A DNA stretch of 64,000 nucleotides from the NCBI GenBank assembly GCA_000299095.1, contig CP003809.1:1050001-1114000 (forward strand), read 5' to 3'. This document shows, piece after piece, positions 30,515 through 39,951 of the stretch (positions are counted from its first letter, which is position 1; each line of letters begins with the position of its first letter). The notes under the pieces are model-generated. The model saw only the letters and a list, made by a program, of their open reading frames with translations, ran no database searches and was not told the origin of the DNA. Source of the stretch: an alpha proteobacterium HIMB5 (GTDB taxonomy: Bacteria > Pseudomonadota > Alphaproteobacteria > Pelagibacterales > Pelagibacteraceae). Made by a program: the position numbers and the translations under genes.

Positions 30515-32235
30515 TGGAAATTTATAAAGATCTTTCTAATCCTGCTACTCAAGAGTTTGAAAAACTTTTAAATAGTCAATTATCAAAAGTAAGTATTGAA
30601 GAAGGTAAAGTAATTGAAGGAACAATTAACAAGATAACTGATAAATTTGTTTTTCTATTAATTGAGGGATTAAAAAGTGAACCAGTAATAGATGTTAATG
30701 AGCTAAAAACCTTAGGCTTACAAGAAAAATTAAAATTAGGTGAAAAAATTTCTGTGCTCCTTGAAAGAATTGAAGATAGAAATGGTGAGATTGTAGTATC
30801 AGCCAGTAAAGCTCAAAAAATTAAAGGGTGGGATAAACTAGTTAAAGCTTACGAAGAAAATGAACCTATTATGGGTAAAATTGTTTCAAAATGCAAAGGG
30901 GGTTGTATTGTTGAACATATAGAAACTGGTTCATTAATGTTTTTACCTGGTTCTCAAATCAGCGACAAACCTCTAAAAGATATTAGTCATTTAATGAATG
31001 AACCTCAAAAATTTGCTCTTATTAAATTAGATAAATTAAGAGGTAACGCTTGCGTGTCAAGAAGAGAAATAATATCTTCTTTCAAAAAAGAAGATAAAGC
31101 AAAAATAATAGAAAAGTTTAAAGTTGGCGATATTATAAAAAATGCAGAAGTAAAAGGTTACAGCTCATTTGGGTGCTTCTTTAATGTAAACAATGAAATT
31201 GATGTGTTAGTTCATCTTCAAGAAATATCCTACTCTAGGATAAGTCATCCCGAAGAGGTGTTTAACATTGGTGAAAAACATGATTTAAAGGTTATATCAA
31301 TAGATAAAGAAAAATTACAAGTTGGTTGCTCTATTAAACAACTATCCCCAGATCCTTTTGAGCATATTGATAATTATGAATTAAACCAAGTCTATAAAGT
31401 AAGAATTGTTAAACTGATGGACTTTGGGGCGTTTTGTGAACTAGAGCCTGGATTAACCACGCTTTTACACTCAAGTGAAATGTCGTGGAATAAAAAAAAT
31501 ATTTCCTCAAAAAAATTATTTAAAGTTGGTGATGAAATTGATTGTGTGATAACCGAAATTGATAAAGATAAGAGAAGAGTAGCAATTTCTCATAAACTAA
31601 CAAAAAAAAATCCATTCGAAGAATTTGAAATTAAATTTCCCATTGGCTCTACGATTAAAGGCTCAATAACTAATAAAAATGAATATTCATTATTTATTAA
31701 TTTTAAAGAATTCGATATAGATGCATTTTTACACTGTAATGATTTAACTTACCTTGGAGATAGTGAAGAAGAACTAAAAAAATATAAAAAAGGTGATGAA
31801 TTGACAGTTAAGATACTAGAAATAAAAAAAGATGAACAAAAAATAAGAGTTGGATTAAGACAAATAGGAACTGATCCATTTGACTGGTTTAATGATAAAA
31901 AAATAAATCAAATTATTACTGTAAAAATTATATCTACAGATAATAAAGGTTTGATTGTAAGACCTGAAGGATGTGAAATGGATTTTCATATTAAAAAAAG
32001 TAATATTGCAATTAATCAGTCTGATGCTCGACCATCAAGATTTACTGGAGGTGAAAAGATTGATTGTGCGATAGCTGAACTTAATATCGACAAGAGAAAA
32101 GTTGTTTTAAGCATGAAATTATTAGAACAAATTGAAAAAGAAGAAGCTTTAGAAAAATATGGTACTGAAGGTTCGGGAAAAAATCTACCTTTCTCATCTC
32201 TTTCTGAAGATTTAAAAAAGAAAAAAGAAAAATAA
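30514..32235 (+). CDS. rpsA: 30S ribosomal protein S1
   Basis: S1 (573 residues) binds mRNA leaders on the 30S subunit. Six S1-type OB folds can be followed; the later ones show the typical pattern, for example KVRIVKLMDFGAFCEL near residue 295 and GLIVRPEG near residue 485. The length matches alphaproteobacterial S1. It starts within the cmk stop (TAATG) and is followed 3 bases later by ihfB, an order conserved in proteobacteria. Confidence 0.96.
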   Translation: MEIYKDLSNPATQEFEKLLNSQLSKVSIEEGKVIEGTINKITDKFVFLLIEGLKSEPVIDVNELKTLGLQEKLKLGEKISVLLERIEDRNGEIVVSASKAQKIKGWDKLVKAYEENEPIMGKIVSKCKGGCIVEHIETGSLMFLPGSQISDKPLKDISHLMNEPQKFALIKLDKLRGNACVSRREIISSFKKEDKAKIIEKFKVGDIIKNAEVKGYSSFGCFFNVNNEIDVLVHLQEISYSRISHPEEVFNIGEKHDLKVISIDKEKLQVGCSIKQLSPDPFEHIDNYELNQVYKVRIVKLMDFGAFCELEPGLTTLLHSSEMSWNKKNISSKKLFKVGDEIDCVITEIDKDKRRVAISHKLTKKNPFEEFEIKFPIGSTIKGSITNKNEYSLFINFKEFDIDAFLHCNDLTYLGDSEEELKKYKKGDELTVKILEIKKDEQKIRVGLRQIGTDPFDWFNDKKINQIITVKIISTDNKGLIVRPEGCEMDFHIKKSNIAINQSDARPSRFTGGEKIDCAIAELNIDKRKVVLSMKLLEQIEKEEALEKYGTEGSGKNLPFSSLSEDLKKKKEK

Positions 32236-32238
32236 ATT

Positions 32239-32529
32239 TTGGCTGTTGTAAAATCTGATATTCTAAAACAACTAAAAAAATCTTATCCAAATTTTTTAAC
32301 AAAAGATCTCTCAAAATTTACAGATATAATCTTAAATGAAATCAAAAATGCCTTAAAAAGAGGTGACAGAGTTGAATTAAGAAGTAGTTTTGGTGTTTTT
32401 TTCACTAATACTCAAAAAAAATCAATCAGAAGAAATCCAAAAACCGGTGACAAAGTAGAAGTTCCTGAAAAAAAAACAATAAATTGGAAAATGTCTAAGG
32501 AGATTTTTAGTGAATTAAACGATGAATAA
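32239..32529 (+). CDS. ihfB: Integration host factor subunit beta / HU-family DNA-binding protein
   Basis: This 96-residue protein starts at TTG. It is an HU/IHF fold: helices at the N-terminus, then ELRSSFGVFFTN and the DNA-arm signature RRNPKTGDKVEVPEK. It lies after rpsA, the conserved place of ihfB, and overlaps pyrF by 8 bases. IHF bends DNA at specific sites; whether this one pairs with IhfA or acts alone cannot be judged. Confidence 0.93.
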   Translation: MAVVKSDILKQLKKSYPNFLTKDLSKFTDIILNEIKNALKRGDRVELRSSFGVFFTNTQKKSIRRNPKTGDKVEVPEKKTINWKMSKEIFSELNDE

Positions 32530-33193
32530 AAAAATTTTTATTGCTTGTGACACCACAAATATTTCAAAAGTAAAAAAAATTATAAATCAAACACAAAATA
32601 ATGAATTAACAATAGGCTATAAATTTGGTATTGAATTTCTAAATTCTAAAAATGGTAGAAAATTTATATCTCAATTAAAAAACAAAGTTATTTTTGGTGA
32701 CTATAAGATAGCTGATATTCCGAATACTTGTGCATCAAGTATTAAAGCTGTCAAAGATTTAAGCTTAGATTATATAACTATTCACATTAGTTCTGGACTA
32801 GATGCTCTTAAAGCTGCAAAAAAAGTTGCCGGAAAAACAAAATTAATTGGAGTCTCTATACTGACATCCCTTGACAATAAAGCTCTAAGAGAAATTGGTT
32901 ATAAATCAGATGTAAAAAAATTAGTATTACGTCATGCTAAACTAGCACAAAAAGCAAAACTAGACGCAATAGTTTGTAGTGCTCAAGAAGTAAAAATTGT
33001 AAAGAAAGTTTTTAAAAAAGAAATTATTACCCCGGGTATAAGATTTTCCTCAAACACGGACGATCAGAAAAGAATAATGACTCCCAGGGAGGCATTTAAT
33101 GTAGGTGCTACAAGTTTAGTAATTGGGAGACCAATTACAAAAGGCAATATCAAGAAAAATATTAAGCACTTAATTAATCATTTAAAAAAATGA
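32522..33193 (+). CDS. pyrF: Orotidine 5'-phosphate decarboxylase
   Basis: PyrF makes UMP from OMP. The 223-residue TIM barrel has the catalytic D-x-K-x-x-D tetrad segment in FGDYKIADIPNT, an N-terminal IACDTT strand and the phosphate-gripper region PGIRF near residue 170. Length is typical. It overlaps ihfB by 8 bases and trpF by 4 (ATGA), so translation is coupled along the unit. Confidence 0.95.
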   Translation: MNKKIFIACDTTNISKVKKIINQTQNNELTIGYKFGIEFLNSKNGRKFISQLKNKVIFGDYKIADIPNTCASSIKAVKDLSLDYITIHISSGLDALKAAKKVAGKTKLIGVSILTSLDNKALREIGYKSDVKKLVLRHAKLAQKAKLDAIVCSAQEVKIVKKVFKKEIITPGIRFSSNTDDQKRIMTPREAFNVGATSLVIGRPITKGNIKKNIKHLINHLKK

Positions 33194-33810
33194 TTCAAAA
33201 TTGTAAAATTTGTGGTGTTAAAGATCCACAAACATTAAGTTATATAATTAATCATAAATATCCCCCAAAAATGATTGGCTTCATTTGCAATTGGCCTAAA
33301 TCTAAAAGGTTTGTAAAAAATGAAGATCTAAATCAATTATTAAATATTGATAAGAAACAATCAAAATTTGTAGCAGTGTTAGTTAATCCTGATGAAATTA
33401 TTTTAGAGCAGCTTAAAGATCTGCCATTTGATTATTATCAAATATATGACAGCAAACCAAATTATATAAAAAAAATCAAAGAAAAATATAATATAAAGAT
33501 TATTTCCGTTGTCACGGTATCAAATAAAGATGATGTAGATAATTATAAACAATACGAAAATATTTCAGATATAATCTTGTTCGACTCTAAAGGATATCAT
33601 AAATCAGTATCTTTTAATCATGATTATTTAGATAAAGTGATCACTAAGCTTCCTATTATGATAGCTGGAGATATTAAAATAGATGATTTGGGTAATTTTA
33701 AAAATAAAAAATTTTGCATAGATATCAGCGGTGGACTTGAGACAGAGGGTATCAAAGATATAAATAAAATTGATAAGTTTTTAAATTCAGTCCATAATAT
33801 ATTTTCTTAA
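33190..33810 (+). CDS. trpF: Phosphoribosylanthranilate isomerase
   Basis: TrpF catalyses the Amadori rearrangement in tryptophan synthesis. The 206-residue barrel starts with KICGVKDPQT, carrying the catalytic cysteine of the KICG motif. The catalytic aspartate lies in DIILFDSKG, and IDISGGLETEGIKD is near the end. The PRA-binding core is diverged. It overlaps pyrF and precedes trpB by 7 bases. Confidence 0.93.
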   Translation: MIQNCKICGVKDPQTLSYIINHKYPPKMIGFICNWPKSKRFVKNEDLNQLLNIDKKQSKFVAVLVNPDEIILEQLKDLPFDYYQIYDSKPNYIKKIKEKYNIKIISVVTVSNKDDVDNYKQYENISDIILFDSKGYHKSVSFNHDYLDKVITKLPIMIAGDIKIDDLGNFKNKKFCIDISGGLETEGIKDINKIDKFLNSVHNIFS

Positions 33811-33817
33811 AATTTAT

Positions 33818-35008
33818 ATGACAAAAAACTCATTAAAAAAAGGTCCTGATGAATTCGGTTATTACGGCGAAGGTGAGAGTGCAATGGGAGGAATTGCTGT
33901 TGGTGAAACATTAATGCCTGCACTTCATGAATTAAGCCAAGGTTTTGAGGAAGCAATTAAAGATAAAAACTTTTTAGATGAATATGCTTATTATTGTAAA
34001 CATTATATAGGAAGACCTTCTCCACTATATTATGCTGAAAACTTAACCAAAAAACTTGGTGGAGCAAAAATTTTATTTAAACAAGAACATTTAAATCATA
34101 CAGGAAGTCATAAAATTAATAATTCACTATTCCAAGTATTATTGGCAAAAAGAATGGGTAAGAAATATTTATTATGTGAAAGTGGAGCTGGACAACACTA
34201 CTCTGCTACTGCTGCTGTAGCAGCTAAATTTAGTTTACCTTTGGTGGGTATAATGGGTGATGTTGATGTGCAAAGAGTAAACCAAAATATTATTAAAGCT
34301 AAACACTATGGAGCAAAATTAAAAGCAGTTCCTGGCACATTAAAAGAAGCTATCACTGAGGCTATAAAAACTTGGACAACTGATCCTGATAGCGCTTACA
34401 TTTGTGGATCAGTTGTGTCAGCTCATCCATTTCCTAAAATTGTAGCTTTTGCTCAAAGTATAATTGGAAGAGAAATAAGAGAACAATCATTAGAACAAGA
34501 AGGGAAAATTCCAGACATGATAATTGGATGTGTGGGTGGTGGTTCAAACTTTGCTGGAGCAATTTATGAATTTTTAGATGAAAAGAATGTAGAAAAAATA
34601 GGCGTCGAAGCAGCTGAAACTGCAGCACTATCAAATGGTACTCCTGGTATAATGCAGGGGATGAAAACATATCTCTTACAATCTGAAGATGGAGCAAAGT
34701 CGCTTGGAGGAAATAGTTTAGGTGCAGGAATACAGTATTTTGGCGTTGGGCCTCTTCATAGTTATTTGCATGATCAAAAAGCTGTAACTTATACTTCAGC
34801 AACAGATGAGGAAATTTTAAATGCTTATAAAATGATTGCAAAATATGAAGGAATATCCTCCGCTCTTGAGCCTATGGCAGCAGCAGCTCATTTAATTAAA
34901 ATTGCTAAAGATAAACCAAAAGATTTTTTAATTTGTCTTTCATTATGTGGTAGAGGAGAAAAAGATCTAGATACTCTAGAACAACATATTGGTAAAGACT
35001 TTGAGTAA
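33818..35008 (+). CDS. trpB: Tryptophan synthase beta chain
   Basis: TrpB condenses indole with serine using PLP. The 396-residue protein has the PLP lysine in HLNHTGSHKINNS, the CESGAGQHYSATAAVAA segment and the phosphate-binding GCVGGGSNFAGA loop. SLCGRGEKD lies at the end. It is well conserved and normal in length. It forms the channelled alpha2beta2 enzyme with TrpA, whose start overlaps its stop. Confidence 0.97.
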   Translation: MTKNSLKKGPDEFGYYGEGESAMGGIAVGETLMPALHELSQGFEEAIKDKNFLDEYAYYCKHYIGRPSPLYYAENLTKKLGGAKILFKQEHLNHTGSHKINNSLFQVLLAKRMGKKYLLCESGAGQHYSATAAVAAKFSLPLVGIMGDVDVQRVNQNIIKAKHYGAKLKAVPGTLKEAITEAIKTWTTDPDSAYICGSVVSAHPFPKIVAFAQSIIGREIREQSLEQEGKIPDMIIGCVGGGSNFAGAIYEFLDEKNVEKIGVEAAETAALSNGTPGIMQGMKTYLLQSEDGAKSLGGNSLGAGIQYFGVGPLHSYLHDQKAVTYTSATDEEILNAYKMIAKYEGISSALEPMAAAAHLIKIAKDKPKDFLICLSLCGRGEKDLDTLEQHIGKDFE

Positions 35009-35801
35009 CAGACTAAAAAAAATATTTCAATCTTTGAAGCCAAAAACAAAATTGGTAAGTTATTTTGTTGGTTGTTATCCTAACCCAGAAATAAGTTTTG
35101 ATCTTATAAAACAAGCCATAGACAATGGTGTTTCAGTTCTTGAAATTGGCTACTGCACATCTGAAGCATCTGCAGAAGGGCCAATTATAAAAAAGGCACA
35201 TGATGATGTTTTGCATAATAATTACACTTTAAAAGACACAATAGAATTAGTTAAAAAAATAAGAAATTATAATTCTGAAGTTGGTATTGTATTAATGGGG
35301 TATATAGCAAATTTATACAAGTACCCTATTCCAAACTTTGTAACTGATATTAAAAATGCAGGCGCTGATGCTGTGCTTGTAGTTGATGCTCCTCATGAAC
35401 TAAAAGAAGAAAATATTTTAAGAGAATGTCTAAATAAAAATGAATTATCATTAATTAAACTTGTTGCACCAACAACTGATGATCAAAGACTAAAAGACAT
35501 TATTAAAGTTTCTTCAGGTTTTTTATATCAAGTGACTGTAACGGGTACGACTGGCCAAAAGTCTGCTGATGAAAATACAGTTAAAAATTTCATTGATAAA
35601 ATCAAAAATATTTCAAATATCCCAGTTTGTACTGGATTTGGAATTAAAACTCCTGAAGACGCAAAAAAAATGGCTAACACTGGGCCATCTGGAGTTATTG
35701 TAGGATCTGCGTTTGTGAAATATATTCAAGATAATCTGGATGACAAAGAATTGCCTCAAAATTTGGGCAAATACATTAAGAGTTTTGTAAAGGAATTATA
35801 A
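35001..35801 (+). CDS. trpA: Tryptophan synthase alpha chain
   Basis: TrpA cleaves indoleglycerol phosphate to indole. The TTG at 35001 overlaps the trpB stop and gives an N-terminus (MSNRLKKIFQ) like other TrpA; a TTG at 34989 is an alternative. The catalytic glutamate is E48 in LEIG. The position of the second catalytic acid, normally D in PLADGP, is glutamate (E59 in SASAEGP), within a changed loop. PSGVIVGSAFVKYI near the end holds the phosphate. It is likely functional given the intact operon, but loop 2 chemistry may differ. Confidence 0.92.
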   Translation: MSNRLKKIFQSLKPKTKLVSYFVGCYPNPEISFDLIKQAIDNGVSVLEIGYCTSEASAEGPIIKKAHDDVLHNNYTLKDTIELVKKIRNYNSEVGIVLMGYIANLYKYPIPNFVTDIKNAGADAVLVVDAPHELKEENILRECLNKNELSLIKLVAPTTDDQRLKDIIKVSSGFLYQVTVTGTTGQKSADENTVKNFIDKIKNISNIPVCTGFGIKTPEDAKKMANTGPSGVIVGSAFVKYIQDNLDDKELPQNLGKYIKSFVKEL

Positions 35802-35802
35802 T

Positions 35803-36729
35803 TTGAATTGGATTAATAAAATCATAAAAGCCGGCGAAAATATTAAGAAGGCTTTTCATAAAAGAGCAACTAAAGAAGATATTGCCAATAGCGATTGGAT
35901 GTCTTGCTGCAAAGGACCTAGATTAAAAATTGATTTTGAAAACAACATGTGGGTTTGTCCGGATTGTAATAGGCATCACAGAATAAAACCAAAACAAAGA
36001 TTTGATTATTTATTTGGTAAAGGAAATTATGAAATATTTAAAACACCAATTCCTAATGATGATCCACTAAACTGGACTGATTCAAAATCTTATAAAGATA
36101 GACTTAAAAGTGCTAGAAAAAAAACGGGTATGGACTGTGGAATGATGGTTGCATCAGGTACAATCGATGGCATTAAAATTACAGCTGTTGCATCAGATTT
36201 TGATTTTCTAGGTGCTTCTATGGCAGCTGCTGAAGGTGAAGCTTTTTTATATGGAATTCAACATGCTATAGAAAATAAAACCCCATTTTTATGTATAAGT
36301 GCAGGTGGTGGAATGAGAATGATGGAAAGTTTAATTTCTTTATCTCAGATGACAAGAACAACTTTAGCAATCAATGAATTAAAAAAGAATAATCTGCCCT
36401 ATTTAGTTTTAATTACTGACCCAACAGCTGGTGGTATTACCGCTTCTTATGCGATGCTTGGAGATTTACATATTGCTGAGCCCGGTGCTCTTATAGCTTT
36501 TGCTGGTGCAAGAGTAATTCAAGGAACAGTTAAAGAACAGTTACCCTCAGGATTTCAGCGGTCAGAGTACGTCCAGAAAACAGGCTTTGTTGATCTTGTG
36601 GTTGAAAGAAAAGATTTAAATAATAAAATCGGAATTTTATTATCAATTCTTTTAAAGAAAAATTCTGCTATAAGCGCAGAAGAAAATGAAACTCCAGAAG
36701 ATACTCAGTCGCTTTCAAAAACTGCATAA
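35803..36729 (+). CDS. accD: Acetyl-CoA carboxylase carboxyltransferase subunit beta
   Basis: AccD (308 residues, TTG start) is the biotin-side half of the carboxyltransferase, partner of AccA. The core has GTIDGIKITAVASDFDF, SAGGGMRMMESLISLSQM and PTAGGITASYAMLGD. The N-terminal zinc ribbon is odd. The second pair C52/C55 is normal, but the first reads C35-C36-K-G instead of CxxC, so one expected ligand is missing. It is one base after trpA and overlaps folC by 44 bases. Confidence 0.95.
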   Translation: MNWINKIIKAGENIKKAFHKRATKEDIANSDWMSCCKGPRLKIDFENNMWVCPDCNRHHRIKPKQRFDYLFGKGNYEIFKTPIPNDDPLNWTDSKSYKDRLKSARKKTGMDCGMMVASGTIDGIKITAVASDFDFLGASMAAAEGEAFLYGIQHAIENKTPFLCISAGGGMRMMESLISLSQMTRTTLAINELKKNNLPYLVLITDPTAGGITASYAMLGDLHIAEPGALIAFAGARVIQGTVKEQLPSGFQRSEYVQKTGFVDLVVERKDLNNKIGILLSILLKKNSAISAEENETPEDTQSLSKTA

Positions 36730-37951
36730 ACGTGAAATTGATCTAAGTTTAGATCGAATTAAATCTCTTTGTCAAAAGCTTGGAAATCCTCAAGATAAGA
36801 TGAGAACAATTTCTATAGTCGGGACTAATGGTAAGTTTAGCACTATTGCTGGAATGCACTCTATTCTTAAAGAAGCAAATTTAAAATGTAATGTTTATAC
36901 AAGTCCTGATATTCTAAAAAAAAATGAACGTTACGTATTTAATAATCAGGAATTAAATGATGATGAACTTGCAAATTTATTTGATGAAGTTGAAGAAATT
37001 AATGGTGGTGAAACTGCAACTATCTTTGAGATGCTCACTGCATGCTTTTTTTATAAGGCAGCAAAATATCCAGAAAATATAAATTTAGTGGAAAGTGGAT
37101 TGTTTCATAGATTTGATGCAACTAACGTTTTTAAGAACAATCTTGCTAGTGTAGTTTGTGCCTGTTCCAATGACCATGTCGATTGGTTACCAGAAAATGA
37201 TCGTACAATAGAGCGAATTATCTATGAAAAAACATCATCTCTTTTAAATTCTAATATCATTGTTGCTAAGCAAAGAGATAATGAGACTATGGAATGTATA
37301 AAAAAAACTATCTCTAAAAATCAATCAAATAAATACTTTTTCAATGAAGATTTTAGCTTCTCTAATGGTGAAAATGGATTTTGGTATTATGAGGATAAAT
37401 TTGGTGGATTAAAACTTCCCACACCAAATGTTTTAGGTGAGTTTCAACTAGAAAATATATCTACAGCCATAGCTACATTAAGAGTTTTAGATCTTGGTGT
37501 TACTGATGATCATATTAAAAAAGGTATCACCAAAATCAAAAGTATTGCAAGGCTACAAGAAATCAAATCGGGTAAATTGAAAGATATAGTTAGAAACAAT
37601 AGACTTATTGTTGATGGGTCACATAATCAACATGGATCTGAAGTGCTTAATGAATATTTAAAAACTTTAAATTGCAAAAAGCATGTAATACTTGGGATGA
37701 TGGCTAATAAAGAACACGAAAAATATATCAGTTATTTTAAAGATATCAGTTCATTTACTGTAATCGACATTCCTAATCAACCTAATGCCATTAGAGGAAA
37801 AGATTTATTAAAAAAATTTGAGAATATTCCTAATATTAAATATGAGGAAAGTATTGAAAAAGCTATAAGATCTATCCCTCTAGAAGAGGGAGATCTTATA
37901 ATAATTACTGGAAGTCTATATTTAGCGGGAGAAGTTCTAAACTTGAATTAA
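36686..37951 (+). CDS. folC: Dihydrofolate synthase / folylpolyglutamate synthase
   Basis: FolC adds glutamate to dihydropteroate and folates. The 421-residue Mur-ligase-like protein has the ATP loop VGTNGKFST (usual GTNGKGS), NLVESGLFHRFDATNV, the ENISTAIATLR block and VDGSHNQHGSEVL. Its ATG at 36686 lies 44 bases inside accD, a long overlap but the only good start. It ends the ihfB-to-folC series and overlaps the convergent trxA by 4 bases. Confidence 0.94.
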   Translation: MKLQKILSRFQKLHKREIDLSLDRIKSLCQKLGNPQDKMRTISIVGTNGKFSTIAGMHSILKEANLKCNVYTSPDILKKNERYVFNNQELNDDELANLFDEVEEINGGETATIFEMLTACFFYKAAKYPENINLVESGLFHRFDATNVFKNNLASVVCACSNDHVDWLPENDRTIERIIYEKTSSLLNSNIIVAKQRDNETMECIKKTISKNQSNKYFFNEDFSFSNGENGFWYYEDKFGGLKLPTPNVLGEFQLENISTAIATLRVLDLGVTDDHIKKGITKIKSIARLQEIKSGKLKDIVRNNRLIVDGSHNQHGSEVLNEYLKTLNCKKHVILGMMANKEHEKYISYFKDISSFTVIDIPNQPNAIRGKDLLKKFENIPNIKYEESIEKAIRSIPLEEGDLIIITGSLYLAGEVLNLN

Positions 37952-38268
37952 ATATTCTCGTCTAAAAATTCTTTCATTGCTCCCTCTGGGATCCCACCTA
38001 CCTTACGGTTAACTTCTACACCTTTCTTGTAAACAATCACAGTGGGAACGCCTCGAATACCAGCTGCTGAACCTGTGTTAATAGCTCCATCCTCTATGTC
38101 TCCATAATAAAAGTTTGCTTTCTCTTTATATTCTTCAGATAATTTATCCATTACAGGTTTAAGAGCCTTACATGGCCCGCACCACGCTGCGGAAAATTGT
38201 ATTACAGAAACTTCCTCGTTCTTTAATTTATTTTCAAAATCTTCATCTTTAAAGTCTATGAGTGCCAT
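37948..38268 (-). CDS. trxA: Thioredoxin
   Basis: This 106-residue thioredoxin has the redox site WC30-G-P-C33 and the cis-proline in IRGVPTVIVYK. It reduces disulfides in the cytoplasm; no signal peptide is seen. A purine-rich AAAGGAAA site precedes the ATG. It lies convergent to folC, where alphaproteobacteria often place it, and marks the end of the core block before the accessory region. Confidence 0.96.
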   Translation of the reverse strand: MALIDFKDEDFENKLKNEEVSVIQFSAAWCGPCKALKPVMDKLSEEYKEKANFYYGDIEDGAINTGSAAGIRGVPTVIVYKKGVEVNRKVGGIPEGAMKEFLDENI

Positions 38269-38347
38269 TTTTTTTCCTTTAATTGAATTAGTTTATTCTT
38301 ATGTAATTATTATGAATTAGTTTATCAACTAATAATTATAAAATTAT

Positions 38348-38809
38348 TTATTTTAATTTGCTTAATTTAGAAGATCTTTTTTCATCTAAAACTCTTCTTA
38401 CTAATTTTCTATTACAAGGTACACCTAAAATCTCAGCAACTTTATCTGCTATTGAAGTTTTTGATTCTTTTTTATTTTCTGCTTTATCAAAAATTTCTAA
38501 AATTTTTTGTTCTTTATCTTTAATAATCTGTTTCCCTAAATCATTATTATTATTTAATGACATCTTATCTTTTATTTCCTCCAATTTCATTTTATTGGGA
38601 ACTTTATAGATTGTTGGGACTGACCCAGCAGAACCCTCTCTTTTCTTTTTGGACATTTTGATATTATGTCTGTCAGCAAACCTTGGAAGATTATCCTTTC
38701 TTACAGTTATATTTTTTTTCTTTAAAAAATTTATAAATTCATCTGTATCTAAATATTCTTTAGGTTGTTCCTTTAAAACTTTTAATTCAAATGGGTTACT
38801 GTCTTTCAT
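38348..38809 (-). CDS. Unknown protein, last gene of the rmuC-sbcB operon
   Basis: I do not recognise this 153-residue, lysine-rich, soluble protein. A segment at about residues 22-60 (FINFLKKKNITVRKDNLPRF) could be a winged or HTH fold. A C-terminal segment around residues 118-145 (SIADKVAEILGVPCNRKLV) could form a second HTH. Together these suggest, without proof, a DNA-binding role. Its ATG overlaps the DUF2130 gene stop (TAATG), so it is translated with that gene. The shortness of the downstream gap (79 bases to trxA) leaves room only for an AT hairpin TTAGTT/AACTAA. Confidence 0.75.
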   Translation of the reverse strand: MKDSNPFELKVLKEQPKEYLDTDEFINFLKKKNITVRKDNLPRFADRHNIKMSKKKREGSAGSVPTIYKVPNKMKLEEIKDKMSLNNNNDLGKQIIKDKEQKILEIFDKAENKKESKTSIADKVAEILGVPCNRKLVRRVLDEKRSSKLSKLK

Positions 38810-39951
38810 TATTCCTCAATCAAAAAATCATCATCATTAATATCCAGTATTTCTTCAGAAAGACCAGCACTTGAAACTAATGAAGTTATTATTCCATTAA
38901 TATTTTTTTTACTTTCATCTAAATTTTTCTTTCTATTCTTTATTTGATTTTCAAAAGATCTTTGATCTTTATCTATTTGATCGCTATCTGATTTTATTCC
39001 ATTTAATATTTTTCTAGTTTGAATTCTAAATTCATTACTATTTAAATACTTAAGCAAATCTTTTAATTTTGTTGAAATTTGGTCTTCAGATTTATCATTT
39101 GCTTTTCTTTCTGACTGTATAAGTTTTCGAGTAGTAGAAACTAATTGTTTTAAGATAGGATACTCAGAACAAATGATAACTCTACCACCCTCTCTTTCTT
39201 CAACAAATCCTTTTGATTTTTTTGGCATTACTTTTGTAAAAATAAAGCCAACTGTTGCATCCACTTTTGTCATATCATCTAATAATTTAGCTACCCATTT
39301 TTCATCAAAATTTAACACATCTTTAGACTCGTGAAGAATATTTCCCATTGCTTCACCATTAACCATTACTGTCTGAATAACATCTGCACCTCTTTGGCCT
39401 TTTTTAACTTCTTTAAATTTATCTTTTGGAAATTCATTGCTCAAATATTCTTCTAGTAATTCTTCTCTTACTTCACCTTTTCTTTCAACAGGTGATTGAC
39501 TAGCAGCTCTAGCTGCTTCTTCTGCTTTTTTTCTCATACGATCAATATCGATTTGATGAGCTCTTTTTATTTCAGCTAGTTCAGCTTCCTTTTTTAATCT
39601 TTCTTTTTCTTGATCTTGTTTTGCTTTAGCCTCTAACTCTTGTTTTTGCTTTTTATAATATTCATTTGCTTGTTTTTTAATTTTTTCAACTTCTGCAGCT
39701 GATTGTTTTTCAACTTCAGCTTTTTGTTTTTTTTCAGCTTCTGATTTTACTTTTTCTATTAGTTTTTCATGGGCCTGTTGTTCTTTTGCAAGTCTTTGAT
39801 TAAATTTATCTTCTATTAATTTTTGTCTTTCTTTGGATTTCTGTTCTTCTTCTTTTTGTAATTTTTTTCTAAATTCTTCAGCCTCGTGCTTAATGCTTTC
39901 TTCTATCGGAAAGACCTTATTACAATGTGGACATTTTATTTGTTGTTTCAT
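38809..39951 (-). CDS. DUF2130 domain-containing protein (putative PD-(D/E)XK nuclease)
   Basis: This 380-residue protein begins with a zinc knuckle (CPHC at residues 6-9) and a long charged coiled coil at about 25-150. The DUF2130 core follows at about 155-270, recognised from KGQRGADVIQTVMVNG, HESKDVLNF and VGFIFTKVMPK. The D and E-x-K pattern (GADV...ESK) is that of a restriction-like nuclease fold. The biological role of the family is not settled. It overlaps its upstream neighbour by 4 bases and the downstream one by 1, inside an operon with two known DNA-recombination nuclease genes, so a DNA role is likely. Confidence 0.88.
   Translation of the reverse strand: MKQQIKCPHCNKVFPIEESIKHEAEEFRKKLQKEEEQKSKERQKLIEDKFNQRLAKEQQAHEKLIEKVKSEAEKKQKAEVEKQSAAEVEKIKKQANEYYKKQKQELEAKAKQDQEKERLKKEAELAEIKRAHQIDIDRMRKKAEEAARAASQSPVERKGEVREELLEEYLSNEFPKDKFKEVKKGQRGADVIQTVMVNGEAMGNILHESKDVLNFDEKWVAKLLDDMTKVDATVGFIFTKVMPKKSKGFVEEREGGRVIICSEYPILKQLVSTTRKLIQSERKANDKSEDQISTKLKDLLKYLNSNEFRIQTRKILNGIKSDSDQIDKDQRSFENQIKNRKKNLDESKKNINGIITSLVSSAGLSEEILDINDDDFLIEE

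Noticed and set aside
34434..34841. Minus-strand 135-codon frame inside trpB
   Set aside because: Long antisense frame over a highly conserved gene, with no recognisable family and no room for a promoter.
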